64,000 bases of DNA from Selenihalanaerobacter shriftii (GCF_900167185.1 NZ_FUWM01000005.1:124001-188000); one strand, 5' to 3'; shown: positions 54,285 to 62,598, counted from the stretch's first letter. Program-made: numbers and translations. The notes: generated by a model from the letters alone, not told the origin.

Positions 54285-55775
54285 ATGCAGCAGGAGGAGA
54301 ACCAGTGGGGGTCACGGTTGGGTTTTATTTTAGCTACAATAGGTTCAGCGGTTGGTCTAGGGAATATTTGGCGTTTTAGTTATGTAGCTTATGATAATGG
54401 AGGAGGAGCATTTTTAATTCCATATTTCTTTGCTTTATTGACTACAGGAATTCCTTTATTAATTTTAGAATTCAGTTTTGGACAGAAGATGAGAGGTTCA
54501 GCAACATTATCTTTTGCTAAAATACATAAGAAATGGGAATGGATCGGTTGGTGGTCAACCTTAGTTACTTTTGTTTTAATTACTTATTATTCAGTGATTA
54601 TTAGTTGGAGTTTTAAATATATTTATTATGCTTTTACTCAAGCTTGGGGAAGTAACCCAGAAGCATTTTTATATGGGACTCATTTAAATTTATCATCTGG
54701 AATAGATAGTTTAGGTGGAATTAATATCTCTATATTAGCAACAGTGGCTTTAGTTTGGTTAATTAACTTAGTAATAGTTTATAACGGAATTGAGGCTGGT
54801 GTAGAGAAAGCTTCTAAGATATTTATGCCGATTTTGGCTGTTTTAATGTTAATCATTACTGTAAGAGGTGTTACATTACCAGGGGCAATTGACGGAATTA
54901 ATCAATTTTTAGAACCTGATTTTTCAGCTTTATTGAATCCAAAAGTATGGTTAGCGGCTTATGGGCAGATATTCTTTACTTTAAGTGTTTGTTTTGGTGT
55001 TATGATTACTTATGGAAGTTATCTTCCTAAAAAGTCTGATATAGTTAATAATGCTTTTATTACTAGTTTGGCTAATTGTGGTTTCAGCTTTATAGTAGGG
55101 ATTGGTGTTTTTGGAATTGTTGGTTATATGTCTGCACAAACGGGACAACCTATCAATGACGTTGTTGCTCAAAGTATAGGTTTAGCATTTATTGTCTTCC
55201 CGAAGGCAATTAATATGTTACCAACTTTCCAAACATTTTTAGGATTTATTTTCTTCTTAGCCTTAGGGATTGCCGGTATCTCTTCTAGTATATCTATGGT
55301 AGAAGCTGTAGTAGCGCCTTTGATGGATAAGTTTGGCTTTAGTAGAAAGAAGGCAGCAACAATTGTTTGTGGAGCAGGATTTTTAGGTAGTACTTTATTT
55401 ACTACGGGGGCAGGACTTTATTTCTTAGATGTAATTGATCATTATAATATGCAGTTTGGAGTAGCGATTATTGGTATTTTAGAAGCTGCAGTCTTAGGTT
55501 GGTACTATAAGGCTGAAGTTTTACGTAAATTCTTTAATCCAATTTCTAATTTCCAGATTGGTACTTGGTGGGATATAATGATTAAGTTTATAACACCATT
55601 ACTTTTAACTATTATGGTAGTTAAATCTTTAATTACGGAGATAAGTCAACCATATGGTGGTTATCCATTGAGCGGTCTTAAGATTGGATGGATAGTAGCT
55701 GGAATGCTTTTAGTAGTGGCTGTTATTCTTAATTTACTACCAGATAAGTATGATGATAGATTACTTAATAATTAG
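54285..55775 (+). CDS. Sodium-dependent neurotransmitter:sodium symporter family transporter
   Basis: Na+-coupled amino-acid or amine uptake across the cytoplasmic membrane (LeuT fold), 496 residues with about eleven to twelve helices. The substrate and Na+ sites of helix 1 are seen in GFILATIGSAVGLGNIWRFSYVAYDNGGGAFLIPY. Helix 6 and 8 regions (YGQIFFTLSVCFGVMITYGSYL, GIAGISSSISMVEAVVAPLMDKFG) are intact. A halophile could use it for nutrient or osmolyte uptake; the substrate is not readable. GAGGAGGAGTAGAGT precedes ATG 54285. Confidence 0.92.
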   Translation: MQQEENQWGSRLGFILATIGSAVGLGNIWRFSYVAYDNGGGAFLIPYFFALLTTGIPLLILEFSFGQKMRGSATLSFAKIHKKWEWIGWWSTLVTFVLITYYSVIISWSFKYIYYAFTQAWGSNPEAFLYGTHLNLSSGIDSLGGINISILATVALVWLINLVIVYNGIEAGVEKASKIFMPILAVLMLIITVRGVTLPGAIDGINQFLEPDFSALLNPKVWLAAYGQIFFTLSVCFGVMITYGSYLPKKSDIVNNAFITSLANCGFSFIVGIGVFGIVGYMSAQTGQPINDVVAQSIGLAFIVFPKAINMLPTFQTFLGFIFFLALGIAGISSSISMVEAVVAPLMDKFGFSRKKAATIVCGAGFLGSTLFTTGAGLYFLDVIDHYNMQFGVAIIGILEAAVLGWYYKAEVLRKFFNPISNFQIGTWWDIMIKFITPLLLTIMVVKSLITEISQPYGGYPLSGLKIGWIVAGMLLVVAVILNLLPDKYDDRLLNN

Positions 55776-55816
55776 TAGGTTAATTATTATTAATAGACAA
55801 AAGTATAAGAATGATG

Positions 55817-55850
55817 AAAAGCACCCTGAGTAAGTTATCAGGGTGCTTTT
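55817..55850. terminator. Bidirectional terminator
   Basis: AAAAGCACCCTGA pairs with TCAGGGTGCTTTT around an eight-base loop, between the symporter and the convergent coat-like cluster. Confidence 0.92.
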
Positions 55851-55855
55851 AAATT

Positions 55856-56359
55856 TTAATTGGTAATTATATTATAACTAATTATATTAGTATTACAGAT
55901 TCTTAATCGTTGTTGAGTCCAGGTGCTTACTGTAATTTTTATTTCAAATACGAGCTGTTCTTCTATGGTTTGGGGATCGATGAGGTTAAAATCTGTTTCT
56001 GCAAGAACTAATTCATTTTGAATTTCTAATTCTAATTCAGGATCAACTCCAGTGATCTCTGCAGTAGTTGTAAATGGGATATCAAAGAATTCACATCGAT
56101 TTACACCGTTTGTATCACAAAATTGAACTCTTTTTCTAATAGTACCTTGCTTAACAATCTTATCAGTGAATATTCGATCTGTAACATTTATTAATTCAAA
56201 ATCTATAGCTATTATTTCTTGTATACCTTGGACTCCTGCTGGCAAATCTACTTGATCTACTGAAGAGGTGACTACTTGAACTACTTCCTCACCGATTACT
56301 TTTAATACTTTAAAGTTTTCACAACTGAATAGTGGAGTGTAGGTTCTTTTAGTGCCCAT
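55856..56359 (-). CDS. SPOCS/DUF3794-like protein, putative spore coat component
   Basis: A 167-residue beta-rich protein resembling the SPOCS (DUF3794) domain of SipL and related spore proteins: LKVIGEEVVQVVTSSVDQVDLP, IAIDFELINV, TDKIVKQGTIRKRVQFCD, then an FFDIPFTTTAEITGVDP strand block. The paired pattern VIGEEV-VQVV is shared with the protein at 59803-60387. It lies 38 nt downstream of a Cys-rich gene on the same strand, so it is probably in one operon from 56709. A coat-assembly role is inference. ATG 56359 follows AAAGGAGGGAGAAAG. Confidence 0.65.
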   Translation of the reverse strand: MGTKRTYTPLFSCENFKVLKVIGEEVVQVVTSSVDQVDLPAGVQGIQEIIAIDFELINVTDRIFTDKIVKQGTIRKRVQFCDTNGVNRCEFFDIPFTTTAEITGVDPELELEIQNELVLAETDFNLIDPQTIEEQLVFEIKITVSTWTQQRLRICNTNIISYNIITN

Positions 56360-56397
56360 ATATCTTTCTCCCTCCTTTGATATTAAATTTTAAGTTT

Positions 56398-56709
56398 TTA
56401 GCAATCTGCCGTTTCTGCCGGTGGCGGTGGTGACGGTTCGATTCCTGGGTCAATAATAGCACAAATACAGTCTAATGGGATATGCATTCTTTTACAAGAT
56501 TCACCATCGACGATTGGTCCGTCAAAAGCAGGAAATACATTAAATAATACTAAAGTATTATCTTCTATTCTACAGAAGCATCCTGTCCAAGCACAGCAAA
56601 ATTCACCAGATTGTAAAATAACAGTAATTACATCATCTTCATCTATTCGATTTAATACGTTCAATACACAAGATTGAACAGAAAATTTATTATCGTTGCA
56701 TCCTGACAT
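56398..56709 (-). CDS. Cys-rich Sm-like small protein, putative spore coat family member 1
   Basis: 103 residues. The core (residues about 12-90) reads VLNVLNRIDEDDVITVILQS, then GEFCCAWTGCFCRIEDNTLVLFN and MHIPLDCICAIIDPG. The strand order V-V-L-x-S/G, G-C-F, L-V-L-F-N, and I-P-L-x-x-I-x-A-I resembles an Sm-like (DUF2642-type) five-stranded barrel. Eight cysteines lie within this core, and a proline-rich tail ends in Cys. Five relatives sit within 3 kb. A disulfide-crosslinked coat role is inferred, not shown. ATG 56709 follows AAAGGGAGGTGTTAAT. Confidence 0.6.
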   Translation of the reverse strand: MSGCNDNKFSVQSCVLNVLNRIDEDDVITVILQSGEFCCAWTGCFCRIEDNTLVLFNVFPAFDGPIVDGESCKRMHIPLDCICAIIDPGIEPSPPPPAETADC

Positions 56710-56738
56710 ATTAACACCTCCCTTTTTTAAATTGTTAA

Positions 56739-56767
56739 TATATATTATGCATAATGTTATTTTTTGT
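56739..56767 (-). promoter_or_regulatory. Sigma-K-like promoter
   Basis: On the minus strand AC (56767-56766), 16 nt, then CATAATATATA (56749-56739), matching the sigma-K pattern AC-N16/17-CATAnnnTA. It lies 30 bp before the Cys-rich gene at 56709. Confidence 0.55.
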
Positions 56768-56863
56768 TACCTTTTGTTTTAATTGAAATTAATTTAAGGG
56801 TATAGGGGGATATTTGATAAAATTATAACTATATTTTTATTATTTAATCTTAATTATAATTTT

Positions 56864-57628
56864 TTAATTATATGATTCTGCATCTATACATGGGCGAATT
56901 TCTATTGGAGATTGTCCTTGGAGTTCTAAATTCGATTTATTATATTCAAACTCACTATCACAAGTAATTGATACACTAATTATTCTATCTGGTTCAGTGG
57001 TAGGGTTTTGTTCTAGTACTATAGTAAATAGACAATCTTCCCCTATAATTTCATCATTATCAGTGTCTTCAACTTCACCTCTGGCTGTAATTGTAGCGAT
57101 TTTTAAATCTTCACTAACGATTAGACATTGTGATGAAATTAAACTTCCTACTGGTGGGTTGTTTGAATAGCTAAAAGTTATTTCTTCAACATCATCTACA
57201 TAAGTGATTCCACTACCATTAATAGTACAACTAGGACAGACATTGAACCGTTGTAAATTGCCAATAGGTTCATCATTTTCTAAGATAACTCCTCCTGCGG
57301 TTACAAAACAGCCACATACTTCACCATCTCCATTGCCATTTCCATTTTCATCTCCATCAAATCCAGGATTAATTATGGCACAGATACAATCAAGTGGAAT
57401 ATACATCTTCCTACAAGATTCACCATTGATGAGCCCTTCGTCAAAGGCAAGTTCTGGATTAAATAATACTAAAGTATTATTCTCTATTCTACAGAAACAT
57501 CCTGTCCAAGCACAACAAAATCCATCGGATTTTAAAATAACAGTAATAACATCATCTTCATCTATTCGCTTTAATACTTTTAATACACAAGATTGAACAG
57601 CAAATTTATTATCGTTGCAACCTGACAT
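56864..57628 (-). CDS. Cys-rich Sm-like protein with a second beta-domain, coat family member 2
   Basis: 254 residues. The first 95 are nearly identical in pattern to the 103-residue neighbour (SGCNDNKFAVQSCVLKVLKRID... to CICAIINPGF). A low-complexity acidic Gly-Asn linker (DGDENGNGNGDGE) then leads to a second domain of about 140 residues with CGCF, CPSC and several isolated cysteines, predicted to be all-beta (FTIVLEQNPTTEPDRIISVSITCD). I do not recognise the second domain. The architecture suggests a bridging or surface component. ATG 57628 follows AAAGGAGGTGATAAT. Confidence 0.6.
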   Translation of the reverse strand: MSGCNDNKFAVQSCVLKVLKRIDEDDVITVILKSDGFCCAWTGCFCRIENNTLVLFNPELAFDEGLINGESCRKMYIPLDCICAIINPGFDGDENGNGNGDGEVCGCFVTAGGVILENDEPIGNLQRFNVCPSCTINGSGITYVDDVEEITFSYSNNPPVGSLISSQCLIVSEDLKIATITARGEVEDTDNDEIIGEDCLFTIVLEQNPTTEPDRIISVSITCDSEFEYNKSNLELQGQSPIEIRPCIDAESYN

Positions 57629-57655
57629 ATTATCACCTCCTTTACGAATTGCTAA

Positions 57656-57684
57656 TACATATTATGCATTATATGTATTGATGT
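57656..57684 (-). promoter_or_regulatory. Sigma-K-like promoter
   Basis: Minus strand AC (57684-57683), 16 nt, CATAATATGTA (57666-57656), the same layout and nearly the same -10 as the neighbouring promoters. Confidence 0.5.
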
Positions 57685-57775
57685 TACTTTTTGCTGAACT
57701 TTAATAAAATGTAGAATATAATTTTAATCTTTTAAATTATATTGTCTTTATAGGTAGGATAAAAATAACTTTTTA

Positions 57776-57805
57776 ACATAATAAAGAGAATGTACATAAT
57801 ATATA
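57776..57805 (+). promoter_or_regulatory. Sigma-K-like promoter
   Basis: AC (57776-57777), 17 nt, CATAATATATA (57795-57805). The -10 is identical to that at 56739-56749 on the opposite strand. Confidence 0.55.
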
Positions 57806-57832
57806 GAATAATAATTAAAAGGAGTGGTTAAA

Positions 57833-58195
57833 TTGTCAATGTATCAACGTCCAGGATATTACTATGGTAAAAATTATGCTAATTATGATCGTAATAAGCA
57901 GACATGTCAGCCAAAAGAGAAAAAATTAAAGATTAAGGAACAGAAATCAGAGGTTAAAGATTGCATTTTAAAAGTTATAGATAAGGTAGATAAATCAGAC
58001 CGTATTACTGTTATCTTAAAATCAGGAGATGGATGTTGTTTATGGTGTGGCTGTTTTGGTGGAGTAGAAGATGGATGGTTATATAATATAATATCATTTG
58101 ATGATCCTACAGAATGCAGAAGAATGTATATTCCATTAGAATGCATTTGTGCTATTATTGATCCTGAAATAGAATTCGATAGTTCGGATCAGTAG
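57833..58195 (+). CDS. Cys-rich Sm-like small protein, coat family member 3
   Basis: 120 residues. A Tyr/Lys-rich N-terminal tail (MSMYQRPGYYYGKNYANYD) precedes the shared core, VKDCILKVIDKVDKSDR through ITVILKSGDGCCLWCGCFGG to MYIPLECICAIIDPEIEF. TTG 57833 is the preferred start: it matches the TTG-TCA starts of the two tandem copies and sits 9 nt after GGAG, whereas the upstream GTG 57824 overlaps the ribosome-binding site. Tyrosine-rich tails fit cross-linking in spore coats, but this is inference. Confidence 0.6.
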   Translation: MSMYQRPGYYYGKNYANYDRNKQTCQPKEKKLKIKEQKSEVKDCILKVIDKVDKSDRITVILKSGDGCCLWCGCFGGVEDGWLYNIISFDDPTECRRMYIPLECICAIIDPEIEFDSSDQ

Positions 58196-58224
58196 TAGAA
58201 TAAGATTAGTTATTGTTTAGTCAG

Positions 58225-58259
58225 AACCTCTAAAGTTTGTGAAGAGGTTAAGTTTTTTT
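58225..58259 (+). terminator. Rho-independent terminator
   Basis: AACCTCT (58225-58231) pairs with AGAGGTT (58243-58249); a run of seven T follows at 58253. Confidence 0.75.
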
Positions 58260-58275
58260 GTTGTGAAAATTAGTA

Positions 58276-58305
58276 ACAAATAATAGATATACTGAATAAC
58301 ATGTA
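58276..58305 (+). promoter_or_regulatory. Sigma-K-like promoter
   Basis: AC (58276-58277), 17 nt, AATAACATGTA (58295-58305). The -10 deviates at the first base from CATA. The region from about 58270 to 58330 is nearly identical to that before the next two genes. Confidence 0.4.
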
Positions 58306-58331
58306 ACAAAAGCTAGAAAGGAGTGATTGGA

Positions 58332-58685
58332 TTGTCAAGACAAAAACATCGTTACCCATTATATTATAAGAAGAATGAGAGCTGTGGATGTGACTATGAG
58401 GAACCTAAAAAGCAGAAAAAGTATAAGCCTCAGACTAAAAATTGTATTTTAAAAGTTATAAAGCAGTTAGATGAAACAGATCGTATTACTGTTATCTTAA
58501 AATCAGGAGATGAATGTTGTTTATGGAGTGGCTGTTTTGGTGGATTAGATGATGGATGCTTATGGATATATAATATCTGTGGTGGTGTCCCTACTGAGCC
58601 TACGGAATGTAGAAGAATGTATATTCCATTAGAATGCATTTGTGCTATTATTGATCCTGCAATTGAATTTGTATATGGTGGTTAA
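58332..58685 (+). CDS. Cys-rich Sm-like small protein, coat family member 4
   Basis: 117 residues starting at TTG 58332 (MSRQKHRYPLYYKKNESCGCD). The basic, Tyr-containing tail is followed by the core TKNCILKVIKQLDETDR, ITVILKSGDECCLWSGCFGG, a Trp-rich strand, and CRRMYIPLECICAIIDPAI. It is a recent duplicate of the next gene: leader, ribosome-binding site and first 20 codons are nearly the same. Each gene carries its own promoter-like motif and terminator, so they are separate transcription units. No known family name. Confidence 0.6.
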   Translation: MSRQKHRYPLYYKKNESCGCDYEEPKKQKKYKPQTKNCILKVIKQLDETDRITVILKSGDECCLWSGCFGGLDDGCLWIYNICGGVPTEPTECRRMYIPLECICAIIDPAIEFVYGG

Positions 58686-58729
58686 TATGTTGCAGGGAGC
58701 AAAATTAGATTAGTTAATGTTTAGTGTAG

Positions 58730-58758
58730 AATCCCTAAAGCGTATTTAGGATTTTAAT
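58730..58758 (+). terminator. Possible terminator
   Basis: AATCCCTAAA (58730-58739) pairs with TTTAGGATT (58745-58753) with one offset; the tail is T-rich. Confidence 0.55.
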
Positions 58759-58777
58759 TTTGTTGAAAGAATTAGTA

Positions 58778-58807
58778 ACAAACAATAGATAAATTGAATA
58801 ATATGTA
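58778..58807 (+). promoter_or_regulatory. Sigma-K-like promoter
   Basis: AC (58778-58779), 17 nt, AATAATATGTA (58797-58807). The same -10 occurs at 59334-59344. Confidence 0.4.
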
Positions 58808-58833
58808 ACAAAAGCTAGAAAGGAGTGATTGGA

Positions 58834-59181
58834 TTGTCAAGACAAAAACATCGTTACCCATTATATCATAAGAAGAACAATGTGAGTTGTGGATGTGAAG
58901 AACCTAAAAAGCAGGAAAAGCAGATGCCACAGACTAAGAATTGTATTATAAAAGTTATAGATCAGTTAGATGAAACAGATCGTATTACTGTTATCTTAAA
59001 ATCAGGAGATGCATGTTGTTTATGGAATGGCTGTTTTGGTGGAGTAGAAGATGGATGTTTAAAGTTGTTTAATATATTCTCTCCAGCTTTCCCTATTGAC
59101 CCTACAGAATGTAGAATAATGTATATTCCATTAGACTGTATTTGTGCTATCATTGATCCTGAAATTTTATTCGGTGGTTAA
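58834..59181 (+). CDS. Cys-rich Sm-like small protein, coat family member 5
   Basis: 115 residues from TTG 58834 (MSRQKHRYPLYHKKNNVSCGC). The core is TKNCIIKVIDQLDETDR, ITVILKSGDACCLWNGCFGG, VEDGCLKLFNIF and MYIPLDCICAIIDPEI. It differs from the preceding copy mostly in the variable loop before TECR and in the tail. Sharing a start codon, leader and N-terminal tail shows recent tandem duplication with divergence of the loop. Cysteine content and promoter type favour a coat protein. Confidence 0.6.
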   Translation: MSRQKHRYPLYHKKNNVSCGCEEPKKQEKQMPQTKNCIIKVIDQLDETDRITVILKSGDACCLWNGCFGGVEDGCLKLFNIFSPAFPIDPTECRIMYIPLDCICAIIDPEILFGG

Positions 59182-59221
59182 TATGTTGCAAGTAGTAAAA
59201 TTAAATTAGTTATTCTTTAGT

Positions 59222-59263
59222 TAAGACCTCTAAATACAAATGTATTTAGAGGTCTTATTTTTG
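59222..59263 (+). terminator. Rho-independent terminator
   Basis: A 17-bp perfect stem (TAAGACCTCTAAATACA and complement) with a two-base loop, followed by a T-rich tail. Confidence 0.88.
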
Positions 59264-59314
59264 TTGTTAATATATTTTCTATGAGATTTATCTAATTTGT
59301 TGTAGAAACTAGTA

Positions 59315-59344
59315 ACAAATAATAGATAAATTGAATAATATGTA
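59315..59344 (+). promoter_or_regulatory. Sigma-K-like promoter
   Basis: AC (59315-59316), 17 nt, AATAATATGTA (59334-59344), ahead of the diverged family member. Confidence 0.4.
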
Positions 59345-59369
59345 CTAAAAGATAGAAAGGAGTGATAAT

Positions 59370-59738
59370 ATGAGTCAATGGATTGATCCAAGTGAAGACC
59401 AAAGGTTACAATCTAATTGTCAATACCAGAATTCACAATCTTGCTGTTATCCAGAAAATAATGGAGAGTGTTGTCTGACTGGAAGTGAAGTTAGAGCGGG
59501 AATAGCAAATTTAATTACTGATCAAAAAGTTTTAGTGATAATATTAAATTATGGACTCGTGGGAAATATAGTGAAGTATGGAGAAGATTATATAATATTA
59601 GATATAGATGACACGAACAGTACTCGAGCCTTGGTTCCAATTGATGAAATTACTACTATTGTTCCAGTAAATGATGCAACTACAAGTGGATATTATCCTG
59701 ACCGTGCTTCTCTTGTACCACTTTTACCTGGACCTTAA
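59370..59738 (+). CDS. Diverged Sm-like family member with a Cys-rich N-terminal tail
   Basis: 122 residues. A Gln/Cys-rich tail (QNSQSCCYPENNGECC) leads to a core that keeps the family strand pattern but not its cysteines: VRAGIANLITDQKVLVIILN, then GLVGNIVKYGEDYIILDI and ALVPIDEITTIVPVN. This copy looks most like a classical DUF2642/Sm-like spore protein and supports that fold for its relatives. ATG 59370 follows AAAGGAGTGATAAT; the promoter-like motif and leader match those of the tandem copies. Confidence 0.6.
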   Translation: MSQWIDPSEDQRLQSNCQYQNSQSCCYPENNGECCLTGSEVRAGIANLITDQKVLVIILNYGLVGNIVKYGEDYIILDIDDTNSTRALVPIDEITTIVPVNDATTSGYYPDRASLVPLLPGP

Positions 59739-59762
59739 TGACTTAAAATTTAATAAAATATT

Positions 59763-59804
59763 AAAATAAGAGATCAGGGAATTAATTCCCTGATCTCTTA
59801 TTTT
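59763..59804. terminator. Perfect bidirectional terminator
   Basis: A 42-bp palindrome (AAAATAAGAGATCAGGGAAT and complement) lies between the convergent genes ending at 59738 and 59803. Confidence 0.95.
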
Positions 59805-60387
59805 AAAAACAGCCATTATAGAATTCATCAATTAATTTATTCCTGCATCTATTAGTACATCTATTAGCATATTCATTAGTACATACTTCTGTTTGCTCCC
59901 ACCGTGAGGCTTTAACTAATATTCTAGCTAAGACTACTAATTTAGCAAAGGTGTCATCTTTACATTCTGATAGGCGGTGTCCATAATCGACCCTATAGTC
60001 TAATTCTAGAACATAATTTTGTATATCTAAGGTATTTTCAGCGTCTTGAACAGGTAATATTAGGCGATCGCCCATCTTAAGTCCAGGTTTTAAGCCTTCT
60101 ATTTCTACTTCTGTTTCAAATGGAAGGTTAAAAGAGCAATGAAATAGTTCATTATTTTCGTCAGAGTCACATTCTAGATTCAAATAATAAAAGATTCCAT
60201 TTGCATGAATTTCCCCTTGAAGGACTACTTTATCTTTAAAAAGATAATAATCAAAATTGATTATTTCTAGATCAACATCATAAACTCTTATATCATTATC
60301 TTCTCCTGTGAATATAAAAGTAGATTCTACTACTTGCGCTACTTCTTCACCAATTACTCGTAAGGATTTTAACCGATTAATTGACAT
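59803..60387 (-). CDS. Second SPOCS/DUF3794-like protein, putative spore coat component
   Basis: 194 residues with the same opening as the protein at 55856-56359 (LKSLRVIGEEVAQVVEST), then strand blocks YDVDLEIINFDYYLFKDKVVLQGEI, SFNLPFETEVEIEGLKPG and VLARILVKASRWEQ. The C-terminus is a cysteine-arginine tail (CTNEYANRCTNRCRNK...GCF) that could be crosslinked. The two relatives bracket the Cys-rich family, so the set likely forms one structure. ATG 60387 follows AAAGGAGGTGGTAAT on the minus strand. Confidence 0.65.
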   Translation of the reverse strand: MSINRLKSLRVIGEEVAQVVESTFIFTGEDNDIRVYDVDLEIINFDYYLFKDKVVLQGEIHANGIFYYLNLECDSDENNELFHCSFNLPFETEVEIEGLKPGLKMGDRLILPVQDAENTLDIQNYVLELDYRVDYGHRLSECKDDTFAKLVVLARILVKASRWEQTEVCTNEYANRCTNRCRNKLIDEFYNGCF

Positions 60388-60415
60388 ATTACCACCTCCT
60401 TTTTACTCTCTTTAC

Positions 60416-60444
60416 TATATAATACGAAAATATCATTAAAATGT
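60416..60444 (-). promoter_or_regulatory. Sigma-K-like promoter
   Basis: Minus strand AC (60444-60443), 16 nt, CGTATTATATA (60426-60416). It differs from CATAnnnTA at the second base only. Confidence 0.4.
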
Positions 60445-60615
60445 GCTTTAAATTCAAAAAAATGTTCTTTAACGACAAATAAGCAACTTTAGTATCAAAT
60501 ATCTAGTTAATATAAAGAATATCATAATGGCTTAAGTTACATGTGCATTAATAAATTCTTTCTGATATAATCAAGATAGTATTCCTATAATTTTTGAAAT
60601 AGGGAGGGAACTTTA

Positions 60616-62583
60616 ATGCTTTCTAAAGAGGAAATCGAGATAGAAGATTATGATGGTTTGGAGAATAATCTTAAAGAAGCAATTAATATTTTCAATTCAA
60701 AGGAAGAATCAAATATAGTAATAGAGGATATGTATTATAATACAGCTAAGAATATCGGTAGTAAATTAGAAATCAAAAATTATGATCAGTTAACTGAAAA
60801 ATTATCTAAATTGGGTATTGGACAGGTTAGAATTAATTTGATTTCTGATCAAAAGATAATCATTCGTTTATATGAATGTGTTACTTGTGGAGATATGGAA
60901 TATATAGGTAGAAGCATTTGTGATTTTGAAGCAGGTATAATTAGTGGAGCAGTAAGTTCAATTATCGATCAAAATGTGGAAGCTACGGAAACTAAATGTT
61001 GTGGATTAGGTGATGATTTTTGTGAATTTGAGTTGATTAAAAAAAATCAAGGTATTACAAAGGGTGAATCCGATGTTAAGCTTGATAATTCTAAGCAGAA
61101 TGTAGTCGATTTAACTCTACATTCTTTAAATTTAGCTAAGAAATACAAAGAAACTAAATATAAATCAGAATGTTTTTCTGATAGCAATCAAGAGCTAGAT
61201 AGGGCTTTAAAGAACACTAGAAAAATAAATCAATTTAATGAAACTGTTTTAGATAGTATTCCTAATTGTTTAGCAGTAATTGATAAGAATGGAGTTATTC
61301 TTAGAATTAATGATAAATATAAAGAGTTTTTGGGAAAGAGTTCTGCTGCTGAGGTTGAAAAGAAGAGTGTTGAAGCTTTAAATTGGCAGACTAAATATCA
61401 AGAGGTATTAAGCACTGGAGAATCTGCAGTTTGGCAGGAAGATAGTGAGCAAGGGGTATATATAGTATTTGAAACTCCAATTAAAGAGAATGGTGGGGTT
61501 ATTAGACAATTAATTGCAGTGGAATCTCAATTTATTAAGTTATTATTAGATAAGATAGATTTTTTAGAAAAAGAGATGAAGTATTATAAGAATAAAACTT
61601 TAGAAGATAAGAATAAAGAAAAATTAATTGATAATATGGTTGTTGTTAGTGAAGAAATGAAGGAAGTAATTAAATATACAAAAAAAGTCGCGAAAACAGA
61701 TGCAACTGTTTTATTGCGCGGAGAAAGTGGAACTGGAAAGACTATGTTAGCAAAAAGGATTCATAAGGAGAGTCCACGTAAGCATAATGATTTTGTTTAT
61801 ATTGATTGTACTACTATTCCTGAAAATTTCTTTGAAGCAGAATTATTTGGTTATGAACCAGGGGCATTTACTGGAGCTAAAAAAGATGGTAAGATAGGTA
61901 AGTTAGAAAAGGCCAATGGAGGAACCATATTTCTAGATGAAATTGGTGAAGTCCCTCTTGAAATGCAGTCTAAATTATTACGTTTCTTACAAGAACAAAA
62001 GTTTGAAAGAATTGGTAGTACAGAGATTAAAGAAGTAGATGTACGGATTATTGCTGCTACTAATCAAAATTTAGAGAAAATGGTTAAGGAAGGTCGGTTT
62101 AGAAAGGATTTATATTATCGTTTGAATGTAATTAATATTAATCTACCTCCTTTGCGAAAAAGATGGCAGGATATACCTTCTTTAGTCGATGAAATTCTTT
62201 TACAATTTAGTAAGGAAGCTGGGATTGATATCAAAGAAGTCAGTGAAGAAGGAATGAAGGAATTAATAAGTTATTCTTGGCCGGGAAATATAAGGGAATT
62301 AAAAAATGTTCTAAAGAGATTGGCTATTATTACTGAAGGTAAATTAATTAAAAAAGATGATGTACTATCAGAGTTAAAAGATGTTGATGCTACAGAAGAA
62401 TTAGAAGATGATAGCTTAGAATTAGAAGATAGTAATGAAGGACAGATTGGAAGAATGGAAAGAGATTTAATTATTAAGACTTTGAAGCAACATGATTATA
62501 ATAAGACTAAGACCGCTGATAAATTAGGTATGTCTCGCCAGACACTTTATAATAAATTCAAGAAATATAGTATAGATTATTAA
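60616..62583 (+). CDS. Sigma54-dependent activator with V4R-like sensor, PAS domain and Fis-type HTH
   Basis: Enhancer-binding regulator, 655 residues. The first 145 or so match a V4R-like ligand domain with Cys-containing motifs ([22 protein letters not shown] and [15 protein letters not shown]). A PAS domain lies near 210-310 ([19 protein letters not shown]). The AAA+ core has Walker A GESGTGKT (369-376), the sigma54-contact loop GAFTGAKK and [12 protein letters not shown], and the C-terminal HTH ends [21 protein letters not shown]4R domains sense small molecules in DmpR/XylR-type activators. Its target is likely the -24/-12 promoter 120 bp downstream, driving the ferredoxin and CO dehydrogenase genes. 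The ligand is unknown. Confidence 0.9.
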   Translation: MLSKEEIEIEDYDGLENNLKEAINIFNSKEESNIVIEDMYYNTAKNIGSKLEIKNYDQLTEKLSKLGIGQVRINLISDQKIIIRLYECVTCGDMEYIGRSICDFEAGIISGAVSSIIDQNVEATETKCCGLGDDFCEFELIKKNQGITKGESDVKLDNSKQNVVDLTLHSLNLAKKYKETKYKSECFSDSNQELDRALKNTRKINQFNETVLDSIPNCLAVIDKNGVILRINDKYKEFLGKSSAAEVEKKSVEALNWQTKYQEVLSTGESAVWQEDSEQGVYIVFETPIKENGGVIRQLIAVESQFIKLLLDKIDFLEKEMKYYKNKTLEDKNKEKLIDNMVVVSEEMKEVIKYTKKVAKTDATVLLRGESGTGKTMLAKRIHKESPRKHNDFVYIDCTTIPENFFEAELFGYEPGAFTGAKKDGKIGKLEKANGGTIFLDEIGEVPLEMQSKLLRFLQEQKFERIGSTEIKEVDVRIIAATNQNLEKMVKEGRFRKDLYYRLNVININLPPLRKRWQDIPSLVDEILLQFSKEAGIDIKEVSEEGMKELISYSWPGNIRELKNVLKRLAIITEGKLIKKDDVLSELKDVDATEELEDDSLELEDSNEGQIGRMERDLIIKTLKQHDYNKTKTADKLGMSRQTLYNKFKKYSIDY

Positions 62584-62598
62584 GAAAATAAAAATCAA

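Noticed and set aside
57204-58639. Antisense frames opposite the Cys-rich genes
   Set aside because: They mirror the repeated core sequence, so they recur in each copy; no start signals support them.
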